Assembly: GCA_028023455.1 (NCBI GenBank)
Contig: JAQFVV010000953.1
Coordinates: 86,115 to 150,114, forward strand
From: Epiperipatus broadwayi
Taxonomy: Eukaryota; Onychophora; Udeonychophora; Euonychophora; Peripatidae
Length of the DNA: 64,000 nt
Direction of reading: 5' to 3'
Shown: in pieces, positions 1-12,913 of the stretch
Layout of the letters: every line of letters starts with the position of its first letter
Numbering within the stretch: the stretch's first letter is position 1
The notes under the pieces: generated by a model
What the model saw: only the letters and a program-made list of their open reading frames with translations
Told to the model about the DNA's origin: nothing
Databases searched by the model: none
Translations under genes and position numbers: made by a program

Positions 1-115
1 TTCCAGTTGTCTATGTAGTTAATGGTTGGATCAAGTTTCTGTGGAGCTGATTTAATTGGGACTCTCACATTTTTAAATAAACTTGTATATTTATTTTTTA
101 TTTCTTTCTCAATAG

Positions 116-290
116 TGTACCGGTCGGTTTTGTCTATTCATATAACAAGATCTAGCATCTTGGCAAAAGTACCTCAAGTCCAATCATGCGCAAGATAAAT
201 AAGTCAGGAACACTCATGAACTCTGCCCTATTTACCTATTTTCCAGATCTACCAACTTATGAGCAACAATTCCAATGATACTGATCTAAT
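116..290. repeat. Interspersed repeat, family shared with the 33.7-kb copy
   Basis: This stretch matches 33,690-33,870 over about 150 bases. Both begin with ACCGGTC, carry AAAGTACCTC in the middle and end with a CTCTGCCCTATT block followed by a similar tail. The second copy has a TTCGAA core resembling a pol III B box, so a SINE-like origin is possible. The two copies are clearly diverged. No target-site duplication was recognised. Confidence 0.6.
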
Positions 291-3200
291 TTATTTCTCA
301 CTCCCGGCATCGTAAAACCGTGACATAAAAAGACTAATTTGAATTTATTCATGTATAGAATATTATTGTTAGCGAGATTCTATCATCTAGTAAATTAAAC
401 CTTTTATATAACATCAAATATTATTATTATTCAATAAATGAAACAATGACTTTGATATTTAGAAATATATATAGGATTTATTAAGTTAACTTGAGATATA
501 TAAAATTGATTACATTATTTGTGTCAAAATACAAATAAAAATGAGTATTGATCTTCCTTAAACGACATTAACCCCTCTTACAATACTATAAAATGAGCAT
601 ATTTATTCAAGTTATGCTGCAATAACAAATAATTTATCACTTTGTTCTAATGCGGTTATTTATATGTCAATAATTAACAATTACATGGTATACCTAAGAT
701 TTTTAATAGTGCTGGATTACAGTTATTTAAAGTTCTTTTAAATCCACCATTAATATCACAACAGCACTTGAACCAATACATAAGGTTATTGAGTTTGATG
801 GCAAATGGCAATTATATTTGATTAATAAAATAGTATTCGCATTTGCAAAATAAGAATGTGTGTGGGAAGCTAATTTAGGAAACAATAATTGTGGCAGAAA
901 TAGCACGTATGAAAGTATGAATGAAAATATAAAAATGACAATCCATTTAGCATAATCATGATGGTATGGTTTAGGAGTATTGATAGGCTTTAGCGAGAAT
1001 AAAATATGGGAGAGGGTACATGCATGATGGCAATGAAGATATCCATTCTAAGATCCAAGAAGGTGCTTCAATTTACGGTTAAAGAAGGTGACTCTCTGCA
1101 AATGTTGGCAGGGTCGGGTCACAAAAATGAAGAATGCACTTTATTGAATTGCCATAGGTTGGACTTTTGCCAGAGTGAATCCTATGCAATAATATGTAGT
1201 GCCGAAGAAGTCCCAAGGGGTTTACAAACCTTGTTTTTGGTATTGGAATTAAAAACGGATGTGACTCAGGTTTTCTGATACGCCCAGGAAATGAAGCACA
1301 AATATATGTAAAACTAAAAGCCAGTATACATGTAATGCTTGAATTAATATAATGATACAAACTTAAAAACTAAGAATTATTACCTATCTTTATTGATAAA
1401 GATCCAACGTACCGGTATGATTTCATTTACTACATGGATATGGGAGGAGTAAAATTAATGCTAATACAATAGCTCATAGAACTAGAGGATTACCCTCCCC
1501 CCCAATTCCTTTTATTACTTTAAATTACACATAAACTTCCCACAACGTATAACTAATACAAATCTTTGTTTTAAAGTGCTTTCATAAATACCTTACATAT
1601 TATTAGGTATATATAAAGTAGGTGGTAGTTAATGATTTCAAAAAAATAATATTGATTTAATTCATATAAGTATATTTAAAGTTGCTAGAAGTTGGCGCTA
1701 TTATTTAATTAATAAAAAAAAAAACATTTCTAAGAAAACAGATTTTTGTTCTTTTTCGAAAATAACATTTTACACTAATGGTCTTTTATTTTACTCTCCC
1801 AGACTCACAGGCGTCCGTTATGATAAGAATAACAAATTTGTTTTTTTATTATTAAAAACTAGATTAATCACCCTATGAAAAGTAAGGAAGAGGTTTTAAA
1901 AGAGATAGCAGAGAGACTTGCGAATCTTGGGGAAAATTATCAACATATAATTTAGTATATAAAATATAATAATGAAAATAAAATATTGCCGCATAGATGT
2001 GAAATTAAGAAATAATAATTGTTCAGGAGAGGTTTAATGTATATAGAAATTACTGCTAAGTTATATAGAGAGAACAAAGTATATTTGACTAACAAGGTAA
2101 GAATTTACAAATTGATTAATTCATAATTAATATTAATTTTTACAAGGAAGGCTTTACAAATTGTTTAAAGAAACAGGGGAGATTTGAAATTATTCAAGGT
2201 AAATTTAAGATTCTAGCAGCACTTGAAATTATTACCTCTGTACAAACTTGGCTGTTTTTTTTCGTGATGTACAGATTTCCCTCAGAGAACTAGATCTAGT
2301 TTGACGAGCATAGTTATTCAGGCAGGTAGTATGTTCATTATTCAACAAACAGGCATATAGTTACAGTTTATGAATATCGGGATCCTGGGAACAGATTTCA
2401 GGGAAGGCCATCTCGAACAGCGAGAAAGGTGAAGTGGGTTTACTCATGACACAGTGAAATTAAACCAGCGTGGATTAATTTGGCAACTGCTTTCATTTAC
2501 TTTTTTTAATTCTTCCCTTGATCAAAATTAGCCCATTTTATACTATGCCCTGGTATTTGTGGAATGCTTTCTTGATTGGTCACTGCTAATCATTCTCTAA
2601 TCTAATTTTTAAAAGAATTTCTACATAAGCTTTACCCATTGTGCTGGAAGATGCCATTGTTAGATAAGTATTCAAACTGAAATTAATTTGATAAATGTTT
2701 ATGACAAAAGTAAATCAATTAGTTTAGTTTCTAATTATAATTTTAGAGAAACTTTTGATTAAAGTTATTTTAGAAGATTAAACAAGATTAAGTTTCTCAC
2801 CTTTAATTATTTTTAACTAATTTCAATTGCATCTTCCATTTTGGATTTAAAAAGAAAAGTATAGTTTAATAGCAAAAATAATTTAAAAGACAAAATTTTA
2901 TAGATTGACATATAACAAACTTTTTCAAGTAAATATTTGCTCACTAGGTTTGTCTCTACAATATCTATATACATCTGAGCTGCAATTACTAAATAATTAC
3001 TATAACTTTTATAATTTTTTAAAAAAATACAGAAAATATAATATATTTTGATATTATAAGTTTGTTACAATTAATCCTCCGTTACCTATTGCATATATGT
3101 ATTTCCTTTTTAAGTACTATATTTATTATTTATTTTGTGTGTGTGTGTGTGTTTAAATTAAGATATTTTATGCATATATCTTCATTAAGAAGTATGTTAG

Positions 3201-3384
3201 TTTATATACCAAGAAAAGGAACAAAAAAAAACGTGTTAGTGAGTGGAATGTATATGCAAGAACAGGATTTGAATTTGACTTGGTAGCAGAAGATTTGAGG
3301 TGGGCTGTGAAGTGCAATCTGAATCTCAGATTCTGCTTCAATAGCAATCTCATTAATCATACATATTTATATTCCTAGAGCATT
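291..3384. other. Unassigned AT-rich intergenic sequence
   Basis: No recognisable gene or mobile element. A 90-codon plus-strand frame at 1006-1278 and an overlapping 93-codon minus-strand frame at 1079-1360 lie in a slightly less AT-rich patch. Neither shows a motif I can name and either could be chance or an old repeat. A short TG microsatellite lies at about 3136-3152. A less AT-rich patch at about 2376-2480 looks different from its surroundings but is unassigned. Confidence 0.4.
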
Positions 3385-4480
3385 AAAACCATTCCATACC
3401 TATAATAAGGCTAAGACCACTTTGCACTATATACAATTGTGACCTACAGATCTTTTTTTAAATTTCTACACTCACATTTACTTTTTCTAATATTTTCATA
3501 ATATTATTCCACTAGCATCTTCCACTCTCAAACTAGCTCTCATTACTATAGAAGGGTTCATACAGTATTTTGTTACTTTTTCCCAGTCTTTGACTACCAT
3601 CATTAATACACTTAATTCACTGTTAATTTCCATTTTCAATTTTGTATTTAATGATTTCTCTGATATCATGAATTGATTGCAAAGAACAATATGGGTATTA
3701 TAAACCTCACATTTCTGCATGTTTCCCTTTGAAAAAGTTGGTGAGACACTACAATCTTTTTCCCCATTAACTCTACATATTTTCTCTAAATGACTACTTT
3801 GCCATAGGCTGTACAATGCTCTTTGTTAAATCTACACTTCCGTGCCGTGTGATCTTTTTTTGCACAATATTAGCAAACAATTTCCTTCATCTTACTTTTA
3901 ACAGGCTGATATTTATTTTCAGTTTTTCATATAAATGCACTATATTCTTTATTAGTAGTAAAATTTCAAAACTCTTTTGATTGGTGAAGCACTATCTACT
4001 GGCCACTCCCATTTTCATTGCCTCCTCATATGTCAAGTATCTTGAGACCAGTAATTGCTGTCTAAGCTTATCATTGGAAATCCCCCAAAGTAATTGTTCA
4101 AGTAGAGTATTCTCTAATGCATCACCATAACAACAATTCTTAGCAAGTTTCCTCAATATTTGATTATAGTCACATACATGTTCCCTTCTATTTTGCCATC
4201 TATTCCTAAAATGTAGCTATGCTACATGCTTGAAGGGTATGGAGCTAAAATAATTATTTAATTTTTCAACTACTACTTTGTATGGCAATTTCTCTGATTC
4301 TTCAGTGGATTTGTGATTTCTCGTATTATAACATAACAATGTTGCAATTTAATGGGGTCAGTGACAATTCCATTAATATAAAAAAAATGTTTCAATCCTC
4401 TTAAGATAAATTGGCCAATCAATGGAACTATTATCATTAACCTCATTTATTGTCACTTGTAGCACAGCCATCATCCTAAC
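3385..4480 (-). pseudogene. Decayed Ty3/Gypsy gag-protease fragment
   Basis: Read on the minus strand in pieces of more than one frame, this gives a Gag-like order. A WPIYLKRIETFF segment comes near 4,420, followed by an arginine-rich and leucine-rich capsid-like stretch containing ILRKLAKNC and LRQQLLVSRYLTYEEAM. A CCHC zinc knuckle (C-X2-C-X4-H-X4-C) follows at 3,834-3,875, with a stop codon inside it. Further downstream, GLSLIIGMEWF near 3,390-3,421 resembles the C-terminal end of a retropepsin. Stops and frame changes are frequent, and no RT, integrase or LTR lies next to it, so this is a fragment. It differs from the gag region of the 18.7-25.9 kb element. The assignment rests on motif order, not a database search. 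Confidence 0.75.
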
Positions 4481-5343
4481 ACTTAATCCAAATTGAATAA
4501 CTAAATATGTAAAAAAAAAATTTTTTTCTTTCTTACAAGATTACTGACTTATTTCTCAATATTTCCTTATTACATTTTCACAATTCTACTATGATGTAAA
4601 GTTACAAGTTGAATTCAATCCTGTCAATAACTGTGCCAGTTTTCTGTTATGCACAGCCATCATTGCTACAGTTGTGGTAAAGGTAGTAAGAGAAGTAAAA
4701 CCAAAATTAATTTGAAAACAGTTTTTATAACTAAATTTTGACTTTGCTACAAGTTAACAATAGTAAAAATTAAACTAATGATGCTTAATATACCTTACAA
4801 TTTATATCATTACAGTTCAGTATTAAAATTACTACTTATGAATGCATGGCTATAAAGGTATAAATTAAAACATAATAAAGCCATTGTGGCCTATGTAGTT
4901 CCTAGGTCCACTTTTGCATCTTCAGTAGTGTTCTCTGGGTTTTCTGCAGTCATCCTTACACTCGGTCATTTAGTATCTCGCTATAAACATGACCAGCTCC
5001 AATGATGTGAATGTATAAAATAGATCCGATTTTCCTTATCTGTGAGCTTTTATATCTTTCCCAGTGTTAGTGGAATATTCTAGAATATAATTAATTATTA
5101 TTGTTCCTTATCTTTTTAGCTAATCATTTTCTAATCTGGAAATGCTTATCAACATTTTATCTTTAATCGTAACTTTGTAATACTTTATTTCATTTAACAT
5201 TAGAGCACATTTTATTTCTAATTACATCATCTTTTTACATTCTAAATATATATGTAGCACTAAATATCTATATACAGCAGTCTGTTAATTTTATTTTATA
5301 AACATTATATAAATAATATTTAATTTATAAAGCGCAGATGGTA
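4481..5343. other. Unassigned AT-rich intergenic sequence
   Basis: No gene-like frame or repeat recognised. The sequence AAACATTATATAAA occurs at about 5,300-5,313 and again at about 5,428-5,441, flanking the adjacent hairpin. This could be a duplicated target or coincidence in AT-rich sequence. Confidence 0.35.
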
Positions 5344-5430
5344 TTTGAAATAAAACTGAGAGACTGCAAATCTCTCGCGCTATTGGCTAATAAGTGCGAG
5401 AGGTTTGCAGTCTCTCAGTTTTATTTCAAA
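5344..5430 (+). repeat. Near-perfect short hairpin (miRNA-size or micro-MITE)
   Basis: Arms 5,344-5,378 and 5,396-5,430 are reverse complements over 35 bases with a single exception. The pairing extends three bases inward, to 5,381 and 5,393, with a second exception. Both exceptions are G-U wobbles if the plus strand is transcribed and would be A-C mismatches on the minus strand. The loop is about 11 bases. The size fits a pre-miRNA-like or siRNA-producing hairpin, but near-complete pairing without bulges also fits a recent inverted duplication or a tiny MITE. No promoter was recognised. Confidence 0.75.
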
Positions 5431-5969
5431 CATTATATAAAAATTAGTATCTGGTATATTTATATGTGCTTAACAATATTCTTCCAGATCCCTAAACATC
5501 ATTAATCAAATTCACTGTTATTGATCATCAAGTGCTTAGTTAGCATTATCCATTATTTTTGTATAGTATCCAAATTTAAGAATAATGCTTGCTATATTTT
5601 CTAAAAATATTTATATTTACATTAGTATAAGTTTGTGCACTTCAGAAAAAGTAGAAAATATCAGAGAAATATATTTAGATCATAAATGGATAAGTGGTAA
5701 ATTTAATTAAATAATTTACATTAATTGCGATCATAAATTCCAAGAAATATTTTCTGATTACAAATATTTCTTGATAAGAGACTAATTAATTAATGGAATA
5801 GACTATACATCAGCTTATACAGAAATGAATTCATAAGACATCAATTAATTAGTTATAGACCTAAAAACATTACTGTATATGGAAGAAAGTAATTGTGTGA
5901 AATAAAAACTATGAATAAAAAAAGCAAGCAACAAGGTGCATTTTTCATTTTCCGGTTCATATTGGAGAG

Positions 5970-6440
5970 AGATGTAAATGACAGTAGCTTCAGTGAGAAT
6001 GCAGCACTCAGTGAAAATGTGTTCACAGACACAGCAAAACAGGCCCAAATAGGTTGGGAAACTGGGGCTGGAGGAAACCGTCTGGATAGTAGCTAGATAT
6101 GATATGAAGAGTTGATTTTCCAGCAGATTTCCAGTGAGTTTACCAAGCAAACTGTTGCTGAGAGATGGAAGTGACTGCAGCTAAAATAAGCTCACAGTGA
6201 TGGTTGCAGGGCTCTATGACGAAGCCAGATGTGTTCATGTGGACTGGGGCCAATGGAAACCATCTTGAAAGCAGCTAGTCTTAATGTTCATTGGGGGGAA
6301 ATGAACCAAAGAGAACTATATCTAAAGATTGTGTTATGTGTATAGCAATATCTCATCAGAGGAAGTTAACCAAAGTGAACTATACATGTGTGTAGCAATA
6401 CCTTGTTGGGAGGAAGTTAACCATAGAGAACGATATATAT
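5970..6440. repeat. Block of imperfect internal repeats
   Basis: The segment ACTGGGGC...GGAAACC...AGCTAG occurs near 6,060-6,095 and again near 6,240-6,278. Downstream, a roughly 60-80-base unit built around AGTTAACCAAAG and TGTGTAGCAATA recurs imperfectly between about 6,300 and 6,440, ending in an AT microsatellite. The block is less AT-rich than its flanks. A 67-codon frame at 5,893-6,096 overlaps it and is probably incidental. It looks like a tandemly duplicated interspersed repeat of unknown class. Confidence 0.45.
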
Positions 6441-6703
6441 ATATATATATTTGTATTGCAAGTTAGAGCAGACACAGTGATACTGAAAAATCAAAAAAAG
6501 GTCAAGATAATAAATGGTATTGTTGTCCAAACATTAAAAAATTAAAATTATAAACAGCATTATTACATAAGTTTAAAACTGTTATAAAATATAATATGTT
6601 TATAACAAATATATGTTAAGTATAACTACAATTTAATTGAAAAACAATCCCTAAAAATAAATAATCGAGTGGCTTTATTGTTTGGAGTTTAGAATTTTGA
6701 AAT

Positions 6704-6774
6704 GCTGGAAGTCAATCCAAGGACCTTATGCTTTTGAGTCTGATACTCTATGACTGTACTAAACCACACAGGGC
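6704..6774 (-). repeat. tRNA-derived SINE relic
   Basis: Read on the minus strand this resembles a tRNA body. A degenerate A-box-like GTGGTTTAGT is followed by ATAGAGTATCAGACTC, an anticodon-arm-like stretch, then AAGGTCC and a B-box-like TTGGATTGACTTCC. The T arm is mutated and the A-box region carries extra bases, so a functional tRNA gene is unlikely. It is best read as the head of an old tRNA-derived SINE. Confidence 0.6.
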
Positions 6775-8745
6775 AACAAATTCTGATATAGCAACAACTC
6801 TTTAGAAACAGTATAATATATAATGTAATAGTATTATATATATATGTAATAATTAGTGATTGCATTATAGAACAAAATAACCAAGCAGAGGCTATTCCAT
6901 AAAATGTTATAAAGCTAATAGGTATCATCCATCTCATGTAAGAGTGTCATGAAGAGGATTGTGAAAATAACTGTGCTCTCTATTTGATTATTTCATTCGA
7001 CATCACACATATAATCTTATTATGATTTATTAAACACACACACATATATATAAATTTTCAAATTTGTCAAAGTAGTTTGAGCTGAAATGAGACATGGAAT
7101 TTTATATATGGCTTATTTATGTATTTTCAGTTGTGTGAACCTTGTATTGACCATAATTTACAGTTCAAAAGTTTCCTATTTTATACAGATTATTTACGAT
7201 CTTTATTTCACAAAATATTCATTAGTGGATGCTTTAATGATTTGATTTATAGAACATCACATTCTTAATTGAGCAAAAAGCCTTACTAACTGAACGAAAT
7301 AAAAATGTAATAGCCAGAAAAATTATGCATTAAAAATTAATACAGAAAATAAAATAATCGGACATTTAATTAGGAGTGTAGAAAATAAATCTTTGATTAA
7401 GAATAGATGTGGATAGTTTAACATTTGTATATCAAATGTATGGAAAATCTTATTAAAAGTTATGATAGAAAACAAATAACTTATTAGAAAGAGATTTTTC
7501 ATATCAAATAGTAAATAATATAGAATTGATAAATGTTTTAAATAGTTTAATAATAAAGTTGAGAAAGTAGGAATTTTATTCGGAGTTAATTAATGAAAAA
7601 TTTTAAAATAAGATATATATAGTCTTTTATTCTATTTCTTCAACATTTCATATATATCAGAACAAGGTGCAGCTTGTATATAGGCATTGTGGAACTGCAG
7701 AATTCCCTATAATGTTCAATATAATGAATCATTTTTTTCTTTAATTTTTCCGTATACATTATATAATTCTTAAGCTTAATGCTAGTAGCCATCTTCTATA
7801 TGAAAAAATTACAAAAAACCCTTGTATGGAACTGTGCACTTTATAGTTTATGTGATATTGTGTTTGGCTGTTGTACACATGCATACATGTTTGAGATAAG
7901 AAGTTGCATGCTAGGTAGAAAGAGCACTGTTCACACAATGCCAACCCTAGTGTAATTGTAAGATAGTGGTTTTTTTGACTCTGCATATGTTGTGTTTAAA
8001 ATCCATATACCATATTCTTGAATGTGATAAAATATAGAATTAGATGATTATCATGCTTCCAGCATAGTTTTGTTCAGTTCTTTTATTTTATAGATGGTAC
8101 AAATATTTAAAATTGTATATAAATAAGGTTTTAATTAAACTATGTAAATTATACCGACAGTACTATTGCTTTCACAGCAAGATCACTCTAGAAAAAATAT
8201 ATTATAAAAAGAACTTTTAAATATTAATTATGTAAATTAGTGTAGTTAATAAAAAGAATCCAAGATTCTTAATATGCAGCAGTCAATCATAATCAAGAGG
8301 AAAAAATGGCTGCCAAAATAAAAAATAATACATAGGGAGTAAAGATAATGCTAAAGGAAAGCAATTTTAGTAAACTACTTACTGTTAAAGTTTAGACAAA
8401 AAGAAATTAGCATAGATTTTAATTGGAAAAGTAAACAAACTATTAAAAGATTTAAGAACTATTAAATTATTGGCAGTGTGTAAAATAAGATATTTTCACA
8501 CTCTAAATATATTCTATTGCAACTTCCAGAAGTTGACGAGATTAATTATCATCAATAATTTAATTTTATTGTATTTGTTATATTGTTAAATTAATATTTC
8601 AGCAAAGAGAAATAAACTTGCTAATATATATTCAAGTTTAGTATGTATTTATTTGTTTTTGCTGACATGGCCGAGATTAAATCTCTCCATGAACAAAGTA
8701 TCAGAAAATTTAAATAATTTAACTATGGCTTTCTTGCATCCCCAG
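6775..8745. other. Unassigned AT-rich sequence
   Basis: No gene or classifiable repeat seen. The minus-strand frames at 6,689-6,937 and 7,759-7,986 lack motifs. The first overlaps the SINE relic. Confidence 0.4.
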
Positions 8746-8901
8746 GTAATAAGTTCCATGACTATAAATGAACTTCAACAGCTTAAGTTTTCACAATTGT
8801 CTCTGTATGAGAAAGTTACAGTTAAGATAAGAGATCATTCAACATCTGATATTCAAAGCAGCACTCCCACAAATTTTAGTTATGAGCCACCACTGATCTG
8901 A
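8746..8901 (+). CDS. Candidate terminal exon, unassigned protein
   Basis: A pyrimidine-rich tract ending in CATCCCCAG at 8,745 looks like a splice acceptor. From 8,746 in phase 0 the frame runs 51 codons to TGA at 8,899-8,901. The peptide has a helix-like ELQQLKFSQLSLYEKVTVKI part and a Ser/Thr/Pro-rich end finishing EPPLI. A polyadenylation signal AATAAA lies at 9,026-9,031, about 125 bases after the stop. The frame also stays open upstream to about 8,653, so the exon could be longer or the acceptor false. I recognise no domain, and no partner exon was found in the window. It could be the last exon of a gene lying to the left, or an exon relic. Confidence 0.35.
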   Translation, partial: VISSMTINELQQLKFSQLSLYEKVTVKIRDHSTSDIQSSTPTNFSYEPPLI

Positions 8902-9894
8902 ACATATTTTTACATGCATCATACACAGTGTATTTATTCCTATGACTATTGTGCTCTCTGGCTAATTTATCTAAATTTTAGTATTATCTAGACAATCTAA
9001 AATATTATGCAATTTTTTTTGTTTAAATAAAACCTTTTTATTTTTTGTTTTTGGTCATCTATATTTGAAAGGAGTCATATTTTAAAAGAAATATATGTTA
9101 TATTAATTTTTTAAAAATGAATTCTATAAGAAAAAGCCAATATTTTTTTTATATTCTCTTTAAAAAAAATTAAAATTAAATGTTAAGATAAATCAAGCTA
9201 TCATGGAAATTGTTTCTCTTAAATAAGTTTAAAAAAAGAAAACGAAACAAATCATTCACTTCCTTATAATGCATATCAATTTATAATTTATATTAATTTA
9301 ATAATTAAATATATTTATAATTAATTAATGACCTTAAATATTTATATGTAATACATTTTTTTAAGTCGGAACAAAAATAAAGTTCTTAAAATAGGTCTAA
9401 ATTATGAACATTTTTTTTTTATCCAAATAATTTACATTACTTACATATGTACATAACTGTGGTCAAACATTACTTTTCGATATTTTTTAATAGCTTATTG
9501 TGAGGCTTTATAGTTCATGCTGTGAATTTTCCTCAGATATATGTATATGTAATTATTTTAAGACAAAACTACAATGTCACGTATAAGCTTCTTTAACAAA
9601 GTGGAACTTTGCTTACTCTGGTTTATAGTTGCATTGTGAATTGGAATTTCTTCAGAATATCATATTCCAGTTGACAAATATTGGAGCCAAGGTAGACATC
9701 AGGCAGCTAGTGGTGTCTGACTTTTTATTCACTAAACATAATGTTGGTTCCTTTAGCATCCAGCTTCAAAGAGCAGTAGTAGAGAGAGCTTTTACAAAAA
9801 CACATTTATACACATTCTGCATGACTTCATTTGTTTTTCATATCTTAATTATATTTAATTAAAAATTTTTTTTATATACTATTATGTGTAAAAG
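8902..9894. other. Unassigned sequence after candidate exon
   Basis: Mostly AT-rich with several A and T runs. A 77-codon plus-strand frame at 9,629-9,862 lies in a less AT-rich patch at 9,600-9,810. I see no motif in it on either strand, and it may be an old repeat. Confidence 0.35.
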
Positions 9895-9972
9895 CTTCGA
9901 TCAGGAAGCAAATCCCGGGTAACTACTTGTAAGGTACTTGTGCTAACCACTCGGCCATCAACACTTGACTAC
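9895..9972 (-). repeat. tRNA-derived SINE copy
   Basis: On the minus strand, 9,941-9,958 reads GTGGTTAGCAC-like after TGGCCGA, a good pol III A box. About 30 bases on comes a degenerate B-box region around CCCGGGATTTGCTTCCTG. The same layout, including CTTCCTGA and a related tail, occurs at 50,481-50,588, so both belong to one SINE family. Target-site duplications are not clear for this copy. Confidence 0.65.
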
Positions 9973-10559
9973 TATAATTATATACTTAATTATTATTTTA
10001 AAATCTTTATTATAAAATATTATTTTTGTTTTAATAACCCTTCAAAAATTTCAATGCTACTTTTTATTGATAACTAGCTCACCCTGCATATATGACCACA
10101 TGAGTGATCATGAAATAGATATTATCTATTTTAATAAGAATTGACAATAAAATTCCTTTTGAAACTTAATAATTAAAATAATAATAATTTATTTATTTAT
10201 TAAACAAACCAAAAATATATATAAGAGAGAGAATAACTCCAAACAAGCTGAACTTCTATTAGGAGTTAGTTATTCATAAGTCATTATATTAATTACAAAA
10301 AAAAAAAAAGATAAATATATACATTAATCATCTTAAAAAAAATCGTACAGAGAATAATTTACAAAGATTAAAACAAAGAATAAATTATAAATATAGGGAA
10401 TATATATAAAAGTTAATTACACACATATTAATAAAAATAATAATAATAAAAGTTTACAAAATATATTTTAGTTATATCATAAATAAAAAAAGGGAAACAC
10501 TTAGAAAAAAAAAAACATAGCAAAAAATAGAACTAAATGAAAAGAAAAAAACATTAAGA
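9973..10559. other. Very AT-rich unassigned sequence
   Basis: Dominated by A runs and short AT repeats. It may include more of the LINE that follows, but nothing codes recognisably here. Confidence 0.35.
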
Positions 10560-12540
10560 ATATAAATAATTTAGTGAAGGATATAATACGTATTTTAAAT
10601 ATAGAAGTAGATAGGAAAGAAGAGGAAAAAATAAACACAAAAAATGTTTTAAAAAAAAAATTTAACAATATTAAATTTGATGTGGATGGTAAAAATATTA
10701 TTAAGGGGAAAAATATAAATAGTGAAGAAGAATTAAAGTATAAGATTTTACAAAATAGAGAAATTTAAACATGTAGATTAACTGGTTAATAAAACTTTTT
10801 TTTTTTAATTAGACAAATGTCTACAAGTTTGTTGTTTGACTGTTTTAACAGGCTTATAAATGAAAGACATTTCAGAGAATTGAAAGATTATATATTAATT
10901 ATTAAAAGTTAAAGAAAAAAGAGATTTGAATAATTATAAACCAATAGTAATAGCATCAATTATGTACAAACTTTTCTAATATTATAATAAAAAAACTTAA
11001 GATGTGGATAATAAATGCAAAATATTAAGAGAAATGCAACAATAATAAAAGACAATAAGAGCACGAATCATATTCTTGTAGTGATTCAAATTATAAAGTC
11101 TAGTTAGATATAGAACTTTTTTTAAATTATTAAAAAACTATATGACAAAATAATGAGATTGGGAAAGAGTGTATTACCTTTATTTAAAAAAATTATATAA
11201 GCAATATGTATATATATCATCGAGGCAACATAAATCAGATAGAGTAATAAGTGAGAGACACAAAGTAGTATTGTCTTTTTATCAACTATTTATATGATTT
11301 TTAAGGGGATTAAAAAATAATTATTAAGATCAAATATAGGATATAAAAGCCTATATTTAATGAAAAATACAGATTTTTGCACATAATATGATTATCTTTG
11401 CTAATAATAATGAAAACATGGACATATTATTTAAGGTAAGAGTGAAATATATTAAATTTAGTTTTTAAAAAAATCAAAAACATTGATAATTAGTAGTAGA
11501 AAATAAAAAAATGAAAAGAAAATGGAAAAATACAGCTTAGAAGAAGTGGAGGATGCATTTATTTTGGGATTAAAGTTAGTCATAAAATAGAATGCAAATT
11601 AAAATGGGAAATGGATTTGACAACAGCAAAAAAAAAAGATCTTATAAGAAATTGACACTATTTGTTTATGGTTGAAATGAATAAGAAGAAATTATAAAAA
11701 AGAGTAATTGTATTTGGTCTTACATATAGGAATGATGCAGTATGTGATATCATATATTAGGGTGAAATAAGTGACTAAGAGATTAAGCTATTCAAGGTCC
11801 AAATAGGATGGTCATCATTTCATGTAATCAATACCAAGAACAAATTTTAAATGTTTGGAATAATGATAATATATGAATGGGAACAAAACTGGTAACATAA
11901 TTTTTAATTGGATTAGTCACAAGTATCAAACAAATTGTTTGAGACAGAAATTAAAATAAGTAAGCAATAATAATGATGATGATGGTAATGATGATGATGA
12001 CAACAACAAAAACAACAATAATAATAACAACATTATTATAGAATATTAGACATACAATGTTTTAGGGATTTGAATAGAACACTAGAAAATTTAGTAAAGA
12101 GATAAAATGTTATAAAAATTAACAAAGTATGATAAAATAAATAAATAAAAAAACATTAATGCAGAATTAAAACAATGTCAATATTGAAGCTGAAAATATT
12201 CATGATAAGAGTAAGGTACTTAATATTTAAAACTAATGAAAAAACATCTAAAAACAAGGGAATGTACTACAAAGGAGGTAAAAGATTTTAATTGGGAGGG
12301 GAATCAAATGTTAAACACTTATTATTAAAATATATTACCTTTGCAAAAATAGAGAAAAAAATAATAAAATCATAGGACATGTATAATGTGTGGAAAAAAT
12401 TACAATAAAAAAAAGAGTTGATAATTTTTTTTTTTTAGGATGGGTGAGGAATAGTCAATAAATTAGTGATAAAATAATATTAAAAATAAAGAAGATTCTT
12501 GAAAATGGGATAAAAGAAATAAGAATAAATGATTTGGCTT
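10560..12540 (+). pseudogene. Heavily decayed LINE reverse transcriptase
   Basis: Short islands in more than one plus-strand frame follow the order of a non-LTR retrotransposon RT. NNYKPIVIASIMYKLF at 10,929-10,973 matches the conserved NYRPI...YKIF region. IIFANNNENMDILFKV at 11,391-11,438 matches the part after the catalytic FADD-type box. SLEEVEDAFIFGIK near 11,530 resembles the downstream SLEE...YLG block. NWGGESNVKHLLLKY near 12,290 resembles the C-terminal Cys/His-like HLL segment. The expected catalytic YADD box is not intact. Stops and indels are very frequent. The one longer frame at 10,574-10,768 is Lys-rich and probably part of the same relic. Fits an RTE/CR1-type LINE; the clade is uncertain. 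Confidence 0.6.
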
Positions 12541-12740
12541 TTTATAATATAGTACAAATAAATTAACGGTAGCGTAGCTAACATCTATTACCGATGATTT
12601 TAGATATGGAATAACTACAATACATTAATTAGATAAGAGCTTATGTTTCATCATATCATATCATTATTGCACACATATATAAATTAGTACAATATATGAG
12701 AATTAATATAGTTTTTGCTGCACTTTGAACTGATGGAAGA

Positions 12741-12913
12741 TAAAGCAATAATTTAAATCTTAAAAATGTAATACACATATGTATGATCATGGAGGCAAAA
12801 TAAATTCAATTCCCACAACAATTATGATATTATTGTGGGAATTAAATTTATATTGCGTCATTGATTATACATATATGTATTATTATTTTATAAGATTTGG
12901 ATTATTGCTTTAT
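12741..12913. mobile_element. Hairpin MITE
   Basis: Arms 12,741-12,823 and 12,828-12,913 form an imperfect inverted repeat of about 85 bases with almost no loop. The outer ends are TAAAGCAATAAT and ATTATTGCTTTA. The innermost stem is AATTCCCACAA against TTGTGGGAATT. Mismatches and small indels show moderate age. There is no coding content, so this looks like a non-autonomous DNA transposon or foldback. The superfamily cannot be told. Confidence 0.75.

Noticed and set aside
6704-6774. Possible functional tRNA gene
   Set aside because: The B-box and T-arm are mutated and the D-arm has additional bases; a cloverleaf could not be completed.
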